A DNA stretch of 64,000 nucleotides from Pleomorphochaeta sp963678575. Lineage in GTDB: Bacteria; Spirochaetota; Spirochaetia; Sphaerochaetales; Sphaerochaetaceae. Below the pieces are notes generated by a model that made no database searches, was not told the DNA's origin, and was given only the letters and a program-made list of their open reading frames with translations. Shown one piece after another: positions 1 through 8,147 of this stretch. Position numbers and translations under genes: made by a program. How positions within the stretch are numbered: the stretch's first letter is position 1; each line of letters begins with the position of its first letter. The DNA lies in NCBI GenBank assembly GCA_963678575.2, contig CAXXHV010000001.1, forward strand, positions 248,001 through 312,000, read 5' to 3'.

Positions 1-46
1 CTGAAATCAATAATAATAATAATAGTAATGTGATTTTTTTATTCAT
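1..46 (-). CDS. N-terminal fragment of an exported protein (rest lies outside the window)
   Basis: Only the first 15 codons are present. An ATG at 46-44 follows an AGGAG ribosome site (60-56) at normal spacing and starts MNKKITLLLLLLIS, a lysine start plus a leucine core as in a bacterial signal peptide. It comes straight after the stop of the upstream FtsX-type permease, so it is the next gene of the same operon. In related operons an outer-membrane or periplasmic lipoprotein-handling protein often sits here. That role is inference, because nothing beyond the signal peptide is visible. Confidence 0.6.
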   Translation of the reverse strand, partial: MNKKITLLLLLLLIS

Positions 47-58
47 AATATAAAACTC

Positions 59-1264
59 CTATGTTTCATCATGTAATGCTTTTGCAGGTTCGATTTTTAA
101 TACTCTTTTTGTAGGGAAGAAGCAGGTTAATGTACTAATAATTACTGCAAGAAGGATAATAAAGACAAAGTTTTTAAAAGGTAAGAACGGATACACAAAG
201 GAACTCATTGAGAATCCAGATACACTGCCACCACCGAGTTTTAACATATCAAGACCAGTCCTTTTTAAAACAGATATTATAATTGCTCCAACTATTGATC
301 CTAGGAAACTTGCTATAAAGGTAATTAGAGCTGTTTCAAATAAGAATAATCTTCTAATCCAATGAGAGTCATAGCCCAAGGCTACTAAAGTTGCAATTTC
401 TCTTTTTCTTTCAATAATACTCATCATTGTTGTATTCAATATAATAGTTGATGCAAATAGTAAAAACAGAACTTGAATAAACCCATAAATTACTACTATT
501 AACTCTAATAGTTGTCCTATTAATGAGTTTTCACTCCAAGCTGTTATTTTTAAAGTATCATCATTAATGACCTTTTTTATTTGGTCTGTTGTAATATTTG
601 AATTAGTATAAATTAAAATTTCAGTTGACCCATTAACCATTCTTAATGTCTTGCTTAATTGGTTGTTTGATATAAAGAAGTTTAAATTATTCATATCCAT
701 ATCGTTTGAAGAGTAAATCCCTGAAACAATAACACCTAATGCATTAGAACCACCAATTGCAGTTTTTGTCAAAAATGTAAAAGCATCTCCAACTCTAATA
801 TTCATTTCATCTGCTAGTTTTGAGCTTATCAGAACTTCTTTATCTGTTGTTGGGAATTTCCCTTCATTTAAAATTCCAGCATCAAAAAACCTTGAAGTAT
901 TGAAATCAACTCCATAAGCAATTACATTATAACTTTCTTCACCTAAAAATGTCATAGCAGGAACTTTTGTAACAGGTGTTGAGTTAATTACGCCATCAAT
1001 TGAATTTATTTTTTCTATTTTATCATTTACATTTGGTATATAGAATTGAAGAGGAAGTATTCTTTCATTTTCTACATATTTTTTTGTTTTTATATTAATA
1101 TTTCCTAGTTGATGATTTATTGCATTATCTTTCATATCTTTTATCATTGCTTCGTAAAGAGATAACATTGAACAGATAAATATTACTGCTATAAATATTG
1201 CACTTGCAGATAGTAATGATCTTCTTTTATTTCTAAAAATATTTTTCCAAGCTAATTTAAACAT
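59..1264 (-). CDS. FtsX-like (MacB/LolE-type) ABC transporter permease
   Basis: This 401-aa inner-membrane permease belongs to the FtsX/MacB superfamily. One membrane helix lies at about residues 15-40, a long extracytoplasmic domain (about 45-255) follows, and three helices lie at about 260-290, 310-335 and 365-385. The cytoplasmic segment IIERKREIATLVALG is the usual coupling motif to the ATPase. Its start shares one base with the stop of the upstream permease gene (1264), so the two are translationally linked. With the ATPase at 2520-3215 it should form a heteromeric exporter or lipoprotein-release complex. The substrate cannot be read from the sequence. Confidence 0.85.
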   Translation of the reverse strand: MFKLAWKNIFRNKRRSLLSASAIFIAVIFICSMLSLYEAMIKDMKDNAINHQLGNINIKTKKYVENERILPLQFYIPNVNDKIEKINSIDGVINSTPVTKVPAMTFLGEESYNVIAYGVDFNTSRFFDAGILNEGKFPTTDKEVLISSKLADEMNIRVGDAFTFLTKTAIGGSNALGVIVSGIYSSNDMDMNNLNFFISNNQLSKTLRMVNGSTEILIYTNSNITTDQIKKVINDDTLKITAWSENSLIGQLLELIVVIYGFIQVLFLLFASTIILNTTMMSIIERKREIATLVALGYDSHWIRRLFLFETALITFIASFLGSIVGAIIISVLKRTGLDMLKLGGGSVSGFSMSSFVYPFLPFKNFVFIILLAVIISTLTCFFPTKRVLKIEPAKALHDET

Positions 1265-2526
1265 TAAAGCCTCCTAAACATTTCGGCAATTTGGCCTCTT
1301 CCAGTTCTTCTAACTGCAAAATATGCAGCTAACATAGATACAAATAAGCCTAAAATAATAATTTGCAATATTTGTACAGGGTTTACAAAGGCATGCATTA
1401 CTGAACTAATTCTATATCCAATTGAATCTGTTTGAGTAAGAAGAGCAGAGAAATCAATTCCATATTTCTGATAATATAAGGATATAACAGTTCCTATAAT
1501 TGTACCTATTGTGACTCCTAATAATCCAATTATAGTTCCTTCTAACGTAAATAACCTAATAATGTATTTATTTGTGTATCCTAAGGTTTTAAGCATTGCT
1601 ATTTCGTTTTTTCTTTCACTTATAGCCATTAACATCGTATTACTAATTCCCACAATTGCTATGAAAAAAGTGAAGAATAAGAAAATATTTGAAAAACCAC
1701 TTTTTGAAGACTGGAGTTGTAAAATGTCATTAGCAATTTCTTTCCAAGAATATGCTTCTAAATTTAAAGGTTTAATTATTTTGTTTAAATTTAATGTTTC
1801 AGAATCTGTAATATTTTTTACTTTTGAGATATTCATTGAATATGAAACAGAATAGTTGGTTGCAGATCCTTCTAATTCTAGATAATCATTAATGGTATTA
1901 ATATCGAAGAAGATTGTTGATGAATCTACAACTGGGTCTCCTGTTCCAATAATTCCAATAATTGGAATATCAAAGGCTTCAATAAATCCCCCTTTACCTT
2001 TTGTTTGTACTGTTAGGTAATATCCAACATCAGCATTAATGTCTCTAGCTAATTTAGAGCCAATAACAACACCTTCAACTTTTTTTGATAACCATTGTCC
2101 TTTTATTGTAGCATCGCTGAATTTATAAGCACTTGAATGAGAACTATCAATGGCTTTTAATGTAACTGATAGAGATCCTGATGTAGGATAGGGGTCTTTA
2201 TAGAACATTATTTCACTTTGAGATACAAATTCTTTAGTATAATTTGTGTAATTGTTTTCATTTAGTATCTTTTCTAAAGATAGGCTTTGTTCTTTTGATA
2301 TTAATTTATCTATCGGTAAGTATGCTCTATCAACAAAATAACCGGGAGCATAAATTTTTGCACTTGATGTATCATTCCAAATAAGGTTTTTATCTGAATC
2401 TATGGCAACTCCAGTTAATAATGATTTCATGAAAATTGAAAAAACAATTGCAATACCAATAGCGAAGGCTGTTATAATTGTTCTTTTTTTATATCGGGTA
2501 ACCCCTCTAAAAGCTAATTTTAACAT
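1264..2526 (-). CDS. FtsX-like ABC transporter permease (paralogue of 5868-7130)
   Basis: This 420-aa permease has the FtsX/MacB arrangement: an N-terminal helix (about 15-38), a large periplasmic domain, and three C-terminal helices. The segment MAISERKNEIAMLKTLG before the last two helices is the ATPase-coupling region. It overlaps the ATPase gene by seven bases at 2520-2526 and the following permease by one base, so an ATPase-permease-permease operon is clear. A protein of the same length and very similar sequence lies alone at 5868-7130. The pairing of two unlike permeases resembles LolC/LolE. The substrate is unknown. Confidence 0.85.
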   Translation of the reverse strand: MLKLAFRGVTRYKKRTIITAFAIGIAIVFSIFMKSLLTGVAIDSDKNLIWNDTSSAKIYAPGYFVDRAYLPIDKLISKEQSLSLEKILNENNYTNYTKEFVSQSEIMFYKDPYPTSGSLSVTLKAIDSSHSSAYKFSDATIKGQWLSKKVEGVVIGSKLARDINADVGYYLTVQTKGKGGFIEAFDIPIIGIIGTGDPVVDSSTIFFDINTINDYLELEGSATNYSVSYSMNISKVKNITDSETLNLNKIIKPLNLEAYSWKEIANDILQLQSSKSGFSNIFLFFTFFIAIVGISNTMLMAISERKNEIAMLKTLGYTNKYIIRLFTLEGTIIGLLGVTIGTIIGTVISLYYQKYGIDFSALLTQTDSIGYRISSVMHAFVNPVQILQIIILGLFVSMLAAYFAVRRTGRGQIAEMFRRL

Positions 2527-3215
2527 AAGCGCCCATCCTCTAATCTTATTATTCTTTTTACATGATCTAAGACTAGTTTGTCATGAGAAGAATAAATACA
2601 TGTTAGATTTTTTGTTTCGTTTAATCTTGAAATCAAGTCTAAAATATTTAAGCTATTTGTTTTATCTAAATTTGCTGTTGGTTCATCTGCTAAAAGTACT
2701 ACTGGATTTTTTACAATAGCTCTTGCAATAGATATTCTTTGTTGTTGTCCACCTGATAATTCATTTGGCCTTCTATTCTCTAGATTTTCTAGACCTACAT
2801 CTTTTAATGCTTCAAAACTTAAATCTCTTAAATCTTTTTTATTTTCAGCATTTAGAGCTTTAAGCTGTTCTTTAGAAAGACAATTTAAAGCCATTTCAAC
2901 ATTTTCACTTGCAGATAATACAGGAATAAGATTATAAGATTGAAAAATCATTCCTATCATATTTCTTCTAATTATTGTTTGAGTTTTCTTATTTAATGTT
3001 GAATATTTTACATTATCTAATTCAATATCTCCACTACTAATATTATCTAAGAGCCCAATTAAATTAAGTAAGGTTGTTTTACCACTTCCTGATGGGCCTG
3101 AAATAGCTAATAGCTCGCCTTTATTAATTTCTAAAGAAACGTCAATTAATGCATGTACATCCTCGCTTTGAGTTTTGTAAATTTTCGATAGATTATAGGT
3201 TCTAATTAAGCTCAT
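2520..3215 (-). CDS. ABC transporter ATP-binding protein, LolD/MacB type
   Basis: This 231-aa nucleotide-binding subunit has all motifs intact: Walker A GPSGSGKTT near residue 40, signature LSGGQQQR near 150, Walker B VVLLADEPTANLD and the switch histidine in SSHDK. The length and the ADEPTANLD pattern are typical of LolD/MacB/FtsE-type ATPases, which work with FtsX-like permeases. A good AAAGGAG site precedes the ATG at 3215. It overlaps the regulator gene upstream by 14 bases and the permease downstream by 7, so all are one transcript. It would supply ATP hydrolysis for export or lipoprotein release at the inner membrane. Confidence 0.9.
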   Translation of the reverse strand: MSLIRTYNLSKIYKTQSEDVHALIDVSLEINKGELLAISGPSGSGKTTLLNLIGLLDNISSGDIELDNVKYSTLNKKTQTIIRRNMIGMIFQSYNLIPVLSASENVEMALNCLSKEQLKALNAENKKDLRDLSFEALKDVGLENLENRRPNELSGGQQQRISIARAIVKNPVVLLADEPTANLDKTNSLNILDLISRLNETKNLTCIYSSHDKLVLDHVKRIIRLEDGRLC

Positions 3216-3522
3216 CTTTTTCTCCTTTGATGTTAGATAGTAGTTTTTCTAAGTCATCTAAATATTGATTTAATGCTTTTTTCCCTTCAGTTGTGATATT
3301 TATAAATGTTTTTACTTTGTTCTTTTCAATTACTTTATTTTGGTTAATCCATCCGGCTTCTTCTAATTTTTTTAATTGGATACTTAAGTTTCCACTTGTC
3401 ATTTCTAGGTTTTTTTTAAGTTTGGAAAAAGTTGTTTTACTTGGATATTTTTTTGATAGAAAGATAAGTATCTTTAATCTGCTTTGTTCGTGAATAAGTT
3501 TATCAAGGTTAGGATAATCCAT
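3202..3522 (-). CDS. Winged-helix transcriptional regulator (MarR/ArsR-like, dimer type)
   Basis: This 106-aa protein has a helix-turn-helix at about residues 30-60 (FSKLKKNLEMTSGNLSIQLK), followed by a basic wing (VIEKNKVKTFINIT) and a C-terminal helix. This matches the small winged-helix proteins annotated as transcriptional regulators with only a DNA-binding domain. An AAGGAG site lies 12 bases before the ATG, in the gap after the membrane protein gene. It is the second gene of the transporter operon. The 17-bp palindrome in the operon leader at 4183-4199 is the obvious candidate operator, so autoregulation is likely but inferred. Confidence 0.75.
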   Translation of the reverse strand: MDYPNLDKLIHEQSRLKILIFLSKKYPSKTTFSKLKKNLEMTSGNLSIQLKKLEEAGWINQNKVIEKNKVKTFINITTEGKKALNQYLDDLEKLLSNIKGEKDELN

Positions 3523-3524
3523 TA

Positions 3525-4166
3525 TTATAGTGTTCTCCTTACAAATGAGAGTAAAATGAAATATGAAAAGAATATTAAAGTGTACATAGCAAAGCCTAAT
3601 AAAAGAAGTGGAATTTGTAAAAATAACATAGATACTATAGCAATCAATATTGTAAAATATCCCATATATCTAAATTCAATTATTCCAATTGGCTCAGAAA
3701 TATAGATAATTAAAAGACCATATAAAGTTGTCAAAACTGGCAAATAAACCCAAGTTAAATTAGTGATTGTTGCAAAAATAACTGAAAATAATATTCCAAG
3801 AACTAATAAAACAATTAAATGTAATGAATATATTAATCCAAAACCCGTTGAAATATCTAAATCGGGGCTTTTGTTAATTGCATTGATTTTTTTTACAGAA
3901 ATAATAATTAAGGTTAAAACTAAAGATAATATTATTAAAGCTTTAAATAAAATAGGGAAATCCCAAAAAGAGGGATATTTAGAATATCCAATAGCAATTA
4001 TAATAGTTGTGAGAAGCATTAATAATGTAGCATAAAATATCATATTTACAAAATATTTAGATAAAACTACTGGTCTAAATAGTTTTTGTTTATTATTAAT
4101 TAAGGCTTTTAATTCTTTTATATTCTCAATAGCTTCGATAAGTTCTTTCTCATTATATTTTTCCAT
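3525..4166 (-). CDS. Six-helix membrane protein, first gene of the transporter operon
   Basis: This 213-aa protein has a charged N-terminal 30 residues with several Lys and Glu, then about six hydrophobic helices (about 37-60, 70-90, 107-130, 137-155, 163-183 and 187-208). No catalytic motif was recognised. It is followed after two bases by the winged-helix regulator and then by the ABC genes. Membrane protein plus wHTH pairs often act together as a sensing unit, so it may feed a membrane signal to the regulator, but this is inference. Confidence 0.6.
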   Translation of the reverse strand: MEKYNEKELIEAIENIKELKALINNKQKLFRPVVLSKYFVNMIFYATLLMLLTTIIIAIGYSKYPSFWDFPILFKALIILSLVLTLIIISVKKINAINKSPDLDISTGFGLIYSLHLIVLLVLGILFSVIFATITNLTWVYLPVLTTLYGLLIIYISEPIGIIEFRYMGYFTILIAIVSMLFLQIPLLLLGFAMYTLIFFSYFILLSFVRRTL

Positions 4167-4182
4167 GTTTATCTCCTAAAGT

Positions 4183-4224
4183 AGTTTATACTATAAACTT
4201 AAATTTAATTATTTGAATTGTCAA
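4183..4224 (-). promoter_or_regulatory. Promoter and 17-bp palindromic operator of the membrane protein/wHTH/ABC operon
   Basis: Read on the minus strand, a perfect TTGACA (4224-4219) is followed after 17 bases by TAAGTT, a weak -10. Just downstream, before the AGGAGA ribosome site, lies AGTTTATAGTATAAACT (4199-4183), a perfect 8-bp inverted repeat around one base. Its place across the likely transcription start suits a repressor site. The wHTH protein encoded in the same operon is the natural candidate to bind it. Confidence 0.55.
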
Positions 4225-4249
4225 TATTTTTTTATTTAAATTTAAGAAA

Positions 4250-4288
4250 ATAATAAAAAAAGGTTAGTCATTAATAAAATGACTAACC
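4250..4288 (-). terminator. Rho-independent terminator of the diaminopropionate ammonia-lyase gene
   Basis: A 10-bp inverted repeat GGTTAGTCAT/ATGACTAACC (4262-4271 with 4279-4288) encloses a 7-base loop. On the minus strand it is followed directly by seven T residues. It lies 40 bases beyond the stop of the gene at 4328. Confidence 0.8.
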
Positions 4289-4327
4289 AAGGAGTGTGTG
4301 TATATTGTTTTTTATATGAAAAAGCTA

Positions 4328-5572
4328 TTATCGCTTTGTTGCGTATTTTTCTGGTACTTGGTCTGCCCCATCCCAGATTATTTGTCTAAAACTTTTTGGA
4401 TCTGTGTTTCCTTCTGTATTTATAAAAAGAATATTACTATCATGATTTATATTTAAATATTGTTTCAACTCATCATTTCCAGGAAGTGTTAATAATTGAT
4501 ATAAAGCCCCTAAAGTAACAGCGCCACTTTCGCCACTAATTATCATAGGATCGCCTTTTAGTGGAGTTGCCATAATTCTCATTCCACGGGCAGCTACATA
4601 ATCAGGAACTTCAATAAATACATCAGCACATTCTTTTAAAATATCCCAAGCTAACGGAGAAGGTTCTCCACATGCTAGACCTGCCATGATTGTAGAGAGA
4701 GAACCATCAACATTGTGAGGTTGCCCATCATCTGCTTGAGCACTTGCAAAAATACATCCGGCTTGATCTGGTTCAACAACAATAAATTTTGGAGTATTAA
4801 CTCCAGCACATAACGCACTGTAGAAACCTATAACAGCAGCAGCTAAAGCGCCAACTCCAGCTTGGACAAAAACATGAGTAGGATATTCAATCCCTTGACT
4901 ACTAAATTGTTTTTGAGTTTCTAACAACATGGTAGTATACCCTTGCATAATTCTTGTTGGAACTTCAGTATATCCATCCCAGCTAGTATCGCTTATTACT
5001 TCCCAGCCATTTGCTTTAGCGTCAATTACACATTTTTTAACAGCATTGTCATAGTTGCCTTCAATAACTTTTACAATAGCACCATATGCTTTAATTGCAT
5101 CAATTCTTGCTTGACTTGTTTCACTGTGTACATAGATCATGCATTTATGACCTAACATTTTTGAAGCCCAAGCAATACCACGTCCATGGTTACCATCTGT
5201 GGCACTGGCAAAAGTTATTGTACCAAGTTTATTTTTAATTTCATCACTAGTTAAATATTCAAAAGATAATTGTTCATCTTTAAGATTAAGGCGATCTTGG
5301 AAAAATCTAAATAATGCAAAGCTACCACCCATAACTTTGAAACTATTTAGTTCCATTCTTTCTCCTTCATCTTTAACATATATTCCACCAACTCCTAGCA
5401 TATTTGCTAAATTTGGTAGAGCTGCAAGACGGGTCATATGGTAGCCAGGGATTTGGCTATGTAAACGACGTGCTAATCTTGCTGTTTCAATAGGGAACAT
5501 TTCTTTTGCTTTTGAAATGTCTTTTGTTTCATGTTTTTTTATAATCCATGAAATGTCTGATTCGTTGTTCAT
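4328..5572 (-). CDS. dpaL: Diaminopropionate ammonia-lyase (PLP enzyme)
   Basis: This 414-aa fold-type II PLP enzyme splits 2,3-diaminopropionate into pyruvate and two ammonia. The Schiff-base lysine sits in NSFKVMGGSFAL (Lys79, matching Lys77 of the E. coli YgeX enzyme). The TDGNHGRGIAWAS loop and the C-terminal ISGESGAVTLGAL (PLP phosphate/ring contact) are also present. Length is close to the family norm of about 400. AGGAGG precedes the ATG at 5572. It is a single-gene unit with its own terminator, placed between two related permease genes, and has no obvious partner here. It probably allows use of diaminopropionate or D-serine as carbon and nitrogen source. Confidence 0.92.
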   Translation of the reverse strand: MNNESDISWIIKKHETKDISKAKEMFPIETARLARRLHSQIPGYHMTRLAALPNLANMLGVGGIYVKDEGERMELNSFKVMGGSFALFRFFQDRLNLKDEQLSFEYLTSDEIKNKLGTITFASATDGNHGRGIAWASKMLGHKCMIYVHSETSQARIDAIKAYGAIVKVIEGNYDNAVKKCVIDAKANGWEVISDTSWDGYTEVPTRIMQGYTTMLLETQKQFSSQGIEYPTHVFVQAGVGALAAAVIGFYSALCAGVNTPKFIVVEPDQAGCIFASAQADDGQPHNVDGSLSTIMAGLACGEPSPLAWDILKECADVFIEVPDYVAARGMRIMATPLKGDPMIISGESGAVTLGALYQLLTLPGNDELKQYLNINHDSNILFINTEGNTDPKSFRQIIWDGADQVPEKYATKR

Positions 5573-5867
5573 CTTAGGTTTCCTCCTATCAAAGAATTAA
5601 GATAATTCATTTTACATCCGCAATGTATATCTAATAAAAAAATAATTCAATACTTAAATCAATAAATTTTAAAAAATTTTAGGAAATGCTAAAAAAATTC
5701 AATAAATGCTAAAGATTTACGCATATTTTCTTTAAAAAATTCAATATTAATTAAATTTTTCATTAATTGTTTTTTTATAAAACTATATTATTTAAAATTT
5801 AGTAAAACAAATGGGGGATATTTATTGTACATTAGATTTTTGATGAATAATAGAGTAGAGGGTATTA
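5573..5867. other. AT-rich spacer between dpaL and the lone permease gene
   Basis: These 295 bases hold the dpaL ribosome site (AGGAGG, about 5582-5587) and otherwise very AT-rich sequence with short A/T runs. No convincing gene, strong promoter or stable hairpin was seen. Confidence 0.6.
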
Positions 5868-7130
5868 TTATAATTTTCTAAATAATTGAGCTATTTCCCC
5901 TTTACCGGTTCTTCTTACAGCAATATAAGCTGCAAAAATTGAGACTAATAAACCAAGAATAGCGATTTTTAAAATTTGATTAGGCGAGACAAATGCGTGA
6001 ACTATAGCATTAATTCTATACCCAATAGAGTCCGTGTTTTTTAACCAATAAGACATATCTATTCCCTTAATTTGGTAGTAAAAAGAAATTAAAGTCCCAA
6101 AGAGTGAACCAACAATAACTCCAAAAAAACCAATTATTGTTCCTTCTAGAGTGAAGAGTGTTCGAATGTATTTATTAGTATAGCCTAATGTTTTTAACAT
6201 TGCTATTTCATTTTTTCTTTCACTAATAGACATTAACATTGTATTGCTAATTCCAACTATTGAAATTATAAATGTGAAGAATAATACTATATATGTGAAT
6301 CCACTATCGGCTGATTGAAGAGCTAAAATTTCATCAGCTATTTCTTGCCAAGAATAAGCCCTAAGACTTATCGAGCTCACGATTTGATCTAATTTTTTTG
6401 TATTTTCTTTTGTTAATTTATTTATTTTTGCAATATTCATTGAATAAGAAATAGCATAACTAGAAACAGAACCCTCTAGCTCTAGATAATCATCTATTAT
6501 TTTTAAATCAAAAAAGATAGTATTTGAATCAACAACAGGATCCCCCGTTGATATTATTCCAATAATAGGAATATCAAAAGCTTGAATAAAGCCGCCTTTT
6601 CCCTTTGTTTGAATAGTTAAATAATAACCAATATCTGCTTTTATATCTGCGGCAATTTTTGAGCCAATTACAACACCTCCATTTTTGCTATTAATCCAAT
6701 CCCCTTTAATTATTGTATCATCAAAGTTATATGCTTTTTGATTAGAGCTATCGATTGCTTTTAAGATGACATCTAAATATCCTGAAGTAGGGAAAGGATC
6801 TTCATAGAACATTATTTGAGCATTTTCAATAAATTCTCTAGTATAGTTAGAGAATTTATTTTGAATTAATATATTTTCAAGATCTTTAGATTGTTTTATA
6901 GAAATCAGTTTGTCAATTGGTAGATATTTTCTGTCTTTAAAATACTCAGGCGCATAAACTTTTGCTGATGAAGTGTCATTCCAAATTAAATTTTTATTTG
7001 AATCATATTGAATTCCCGTTAATAAACTTTGCATAACAATTGAAAATAATATTGCAATTGAAATTGCAAAAGCTGTTATGATAGTTCTTTTTTTGTATCT
7101 TAAAATTCCTCTGAAAGCCAATTTTAACAA
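5868..7130 (-). CDS. FtsX-like permease, lone paralogue of the permease at 1264-2526
   Basis: This 420-aa permease has the same length, domain order and coupling motif (SISERKNEIAMLKTLG) as the protein at 1264-2526, and by eye well over half of the residues are identical. The start is a TTG (7130-7128) behind AAGGAT, where the other copy uses ATG. No ATPase gene is next to it; it may borrow the ATPase at 2520-3215. A separate promoter is likely (TTGACA 7220-7215, 17 bases, TAGCTT 7197-7192). It looks like a tandem duplication later split by, or built around, dpaL. Confidence 0.8.
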   Translation of the reverse strand: MLKLAFRGILRYKKRTIITAFAISIAILFSIVMQSLLTGIQYDSNKNLIWNDTSSAKVYAPEYFKDRKYLPIDKLISIKQSKDLENILIQNKFSNYTREFIENAQIMFYEDPFPTSGYLDVILKAIDSSNQKAYNFDDTIIKGDWINSKNGGVVIGSKIAADIKADIGYYLTIQTKGKGGFIQAFDIPIIGIISTGDPVVDSNTIFFDLKIIDDYLELEGSVSSYAISYSMNIAKINKLTKENTKKLDQIVSSISLRAYSWQEIADEILALQSADSGFTYIVLFFTFIISIVGISNTMLMSISERKNEIAMLKTLGYTNKYIRTLFTLEGTIIGFFGVIVGSLFGTLISFYYQIKGIDMSYWLKNTDSIGYRINAIVHAFVSPNQILKIAILGLLVSIFAAYIAVRRTGKGEIAQLFRKL

Positions 7131-7191
7131 AGATTATATCCTTTCTTTTTTTTAACTTTTAAAAAAAATAATTTTAATCAGTACTATTTTT

Positions 7192-7220
7192 AAGCTAACG
7201 TGTGAGTAGTTATTTGTCAA
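7192..7220 (-). promoter_or_regulatory. Candidate sigma-70 promoter of the lone permease
   Basis: On the minus strand TTGACA (7220-7215) is separated by exactly 17 bases from TAGCTT (7197-7192), about 60 bases before the TTG start at 7130. The -35 is perfect but the -10 matches only at the strongest positions. Confidence 0.4.
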
Positions 7221-7327
7221 TTTATTTTATATAAAGCATTTTTTTTTATCATTTTTATATATGCTTTATTTATTTTTTAACTATAATTGAATAAGTGATA
7301 TGTATTTTTTTAAAAAGAGAGGCGAAT

Positions 7328-8020
7328 ATGATTTTTCACGGATTAGTTAAGTCAACATTATTAGATTATCCAAATAAACTAGCTTGTACTTTATTTACAG
7401 GCGGTTGTAATTTTAGATGCCCTTTTTGTCAAAATTCTTCTTTAGTATTAGATCCCTCTAGTGAACCTATAATTGATCCTACTGAATTAGATACTTTTTT
7501 AAAAAAAAGAGTAAAATATTTGGATGGGGTATGTATTACAGGAGGAGAACCTCTTTTACAAAAAAATGTTGATGATTATTGCAAATATTTAAAAGATTTA
7601 GGATATTTGGTGAAAATTGATACAAATGGTTCTTTTCCAAAAAAATTAGAATCTTTAATTTCAAAAAATCTTGTTGATTATATTGCTATGGATTTAAAGA
7701 GTAGTAAAGAAGGTTACTCTAAAGCTGTTGGTATTGCAAATTTTAATATCTCTCAAATTGAAGAAAGCGTTGAAATTCTAAAAAACTGTAATGTTAATCA
7801 TGAATTTAGAACTACTTTGGTTAAAGAACTTCATGGAGAAAAAGAAATTATTGGAATCGGAAAATGGTTAAATAAAAATCAGAAATTATATTTACAAAAG
7901 TTTGAAGATAAAGGTTCAAATATAGCAAATAATCTTACTGGGTTTAATCAAAATGAGACTAAAGTTATTCAGAATATATTAAAGACTTATATAGATTTAG
8001 TAATAATTCGAGGGTATTAA
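7328..8020 (+). CDS. nrdG: Anaerobic ribonucleotide reductase activating enzyme (radical SAM)
   Basis: This 230-aa radical-SAM activase generates the glycyl radical on NrdD. The cluster ligands are in CNFRCPFC (Cys27, Cys31, Cys34), followed by the SAM-binding GGEP motif (CITGGEPLLQ). The opening MIFHGLVKSTLLDYPNKLAC is typical of the NrdG2 branch (TIGR02495). I chose the ATG at 7328 because GAGAGG lies just before it and family similarity begins there; an in-frame ATG at 7295 would add 11 unlike residues. A TATAAT at 7282-7287 may be its -10 box. nrdD follows after 127 bases with its own regulated promoter. Confidence 0.88.
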   Translation: MIFHGLVKSTLLDYPNKLACTLFTGGCNFRCPFCQNSSLVLDPSSEPIIDPTELDTFLKKRVKYLDGVCITGGEPLLQKNVDDYCKYLKDLGYLVKIDTNGSFPKKLESLISKNLVDYIAMDLKSSKEGYSKAVGIANFNISQIEESVEILKNCNVNHEFRTTLVKELHGEKEIIGIGKWLNKNQKLYLQKFEDKGSNIANNLTGFNQNETKVIQNILKTYIDLVIIRGY

Positions 8021-8032
8021 TATATCGGTAAA

Positions 8033-8079
8033 ACACTATCCATAGCGTATTGAAAATATTTTAACAATAGATGTTGCGT
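8033..8079 (+). promoter_or_regulatory. Tandem NrdR boxes upstream of nrdD
   Basis: ACACTATCCATAGCGT (8033-8048) is an almost perfect match to the palindromic NrdR box. A weaker copy, ACAATAGATGTTGCGT (8064-8079), starts exactly 31 bases later, the three-turn spacing known for paired NrdR boxes. The second box overlaps the -35 element of the nrdD promoter, as expected for repression by NrdR when ATP/dATP levels allow. The nrdR gene itself is not in this window. Confidence 0.75.
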
Positions 8080-8102
8080 ATTAAAAAACCTTGTGATATA
8101 CT
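8074..8102 (+). promoter_or_regulatory. Sigma-70 promoter of nrdD
   Basis: TTGCGT (8074-8079) and TATACT (8097-8102) are 17 bases apart. Transcription would start near 8109, leaving a short leader before the AAGGAG site and the GTG start at 8148. The -35 lies inside the second NrdR box. Confidence 0.65.
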
Positions 8103-8147
8103 CAAATTTAATGAGGGTTTCCTCAAAATTAAATTAAGGAGAAGGTT

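Noticed and set aside
1511..1855. Plus-strand open frame (114 codons) opposite the FtsX permease
   Set aside because: Antisense shadow of a hydrophobic coding region.
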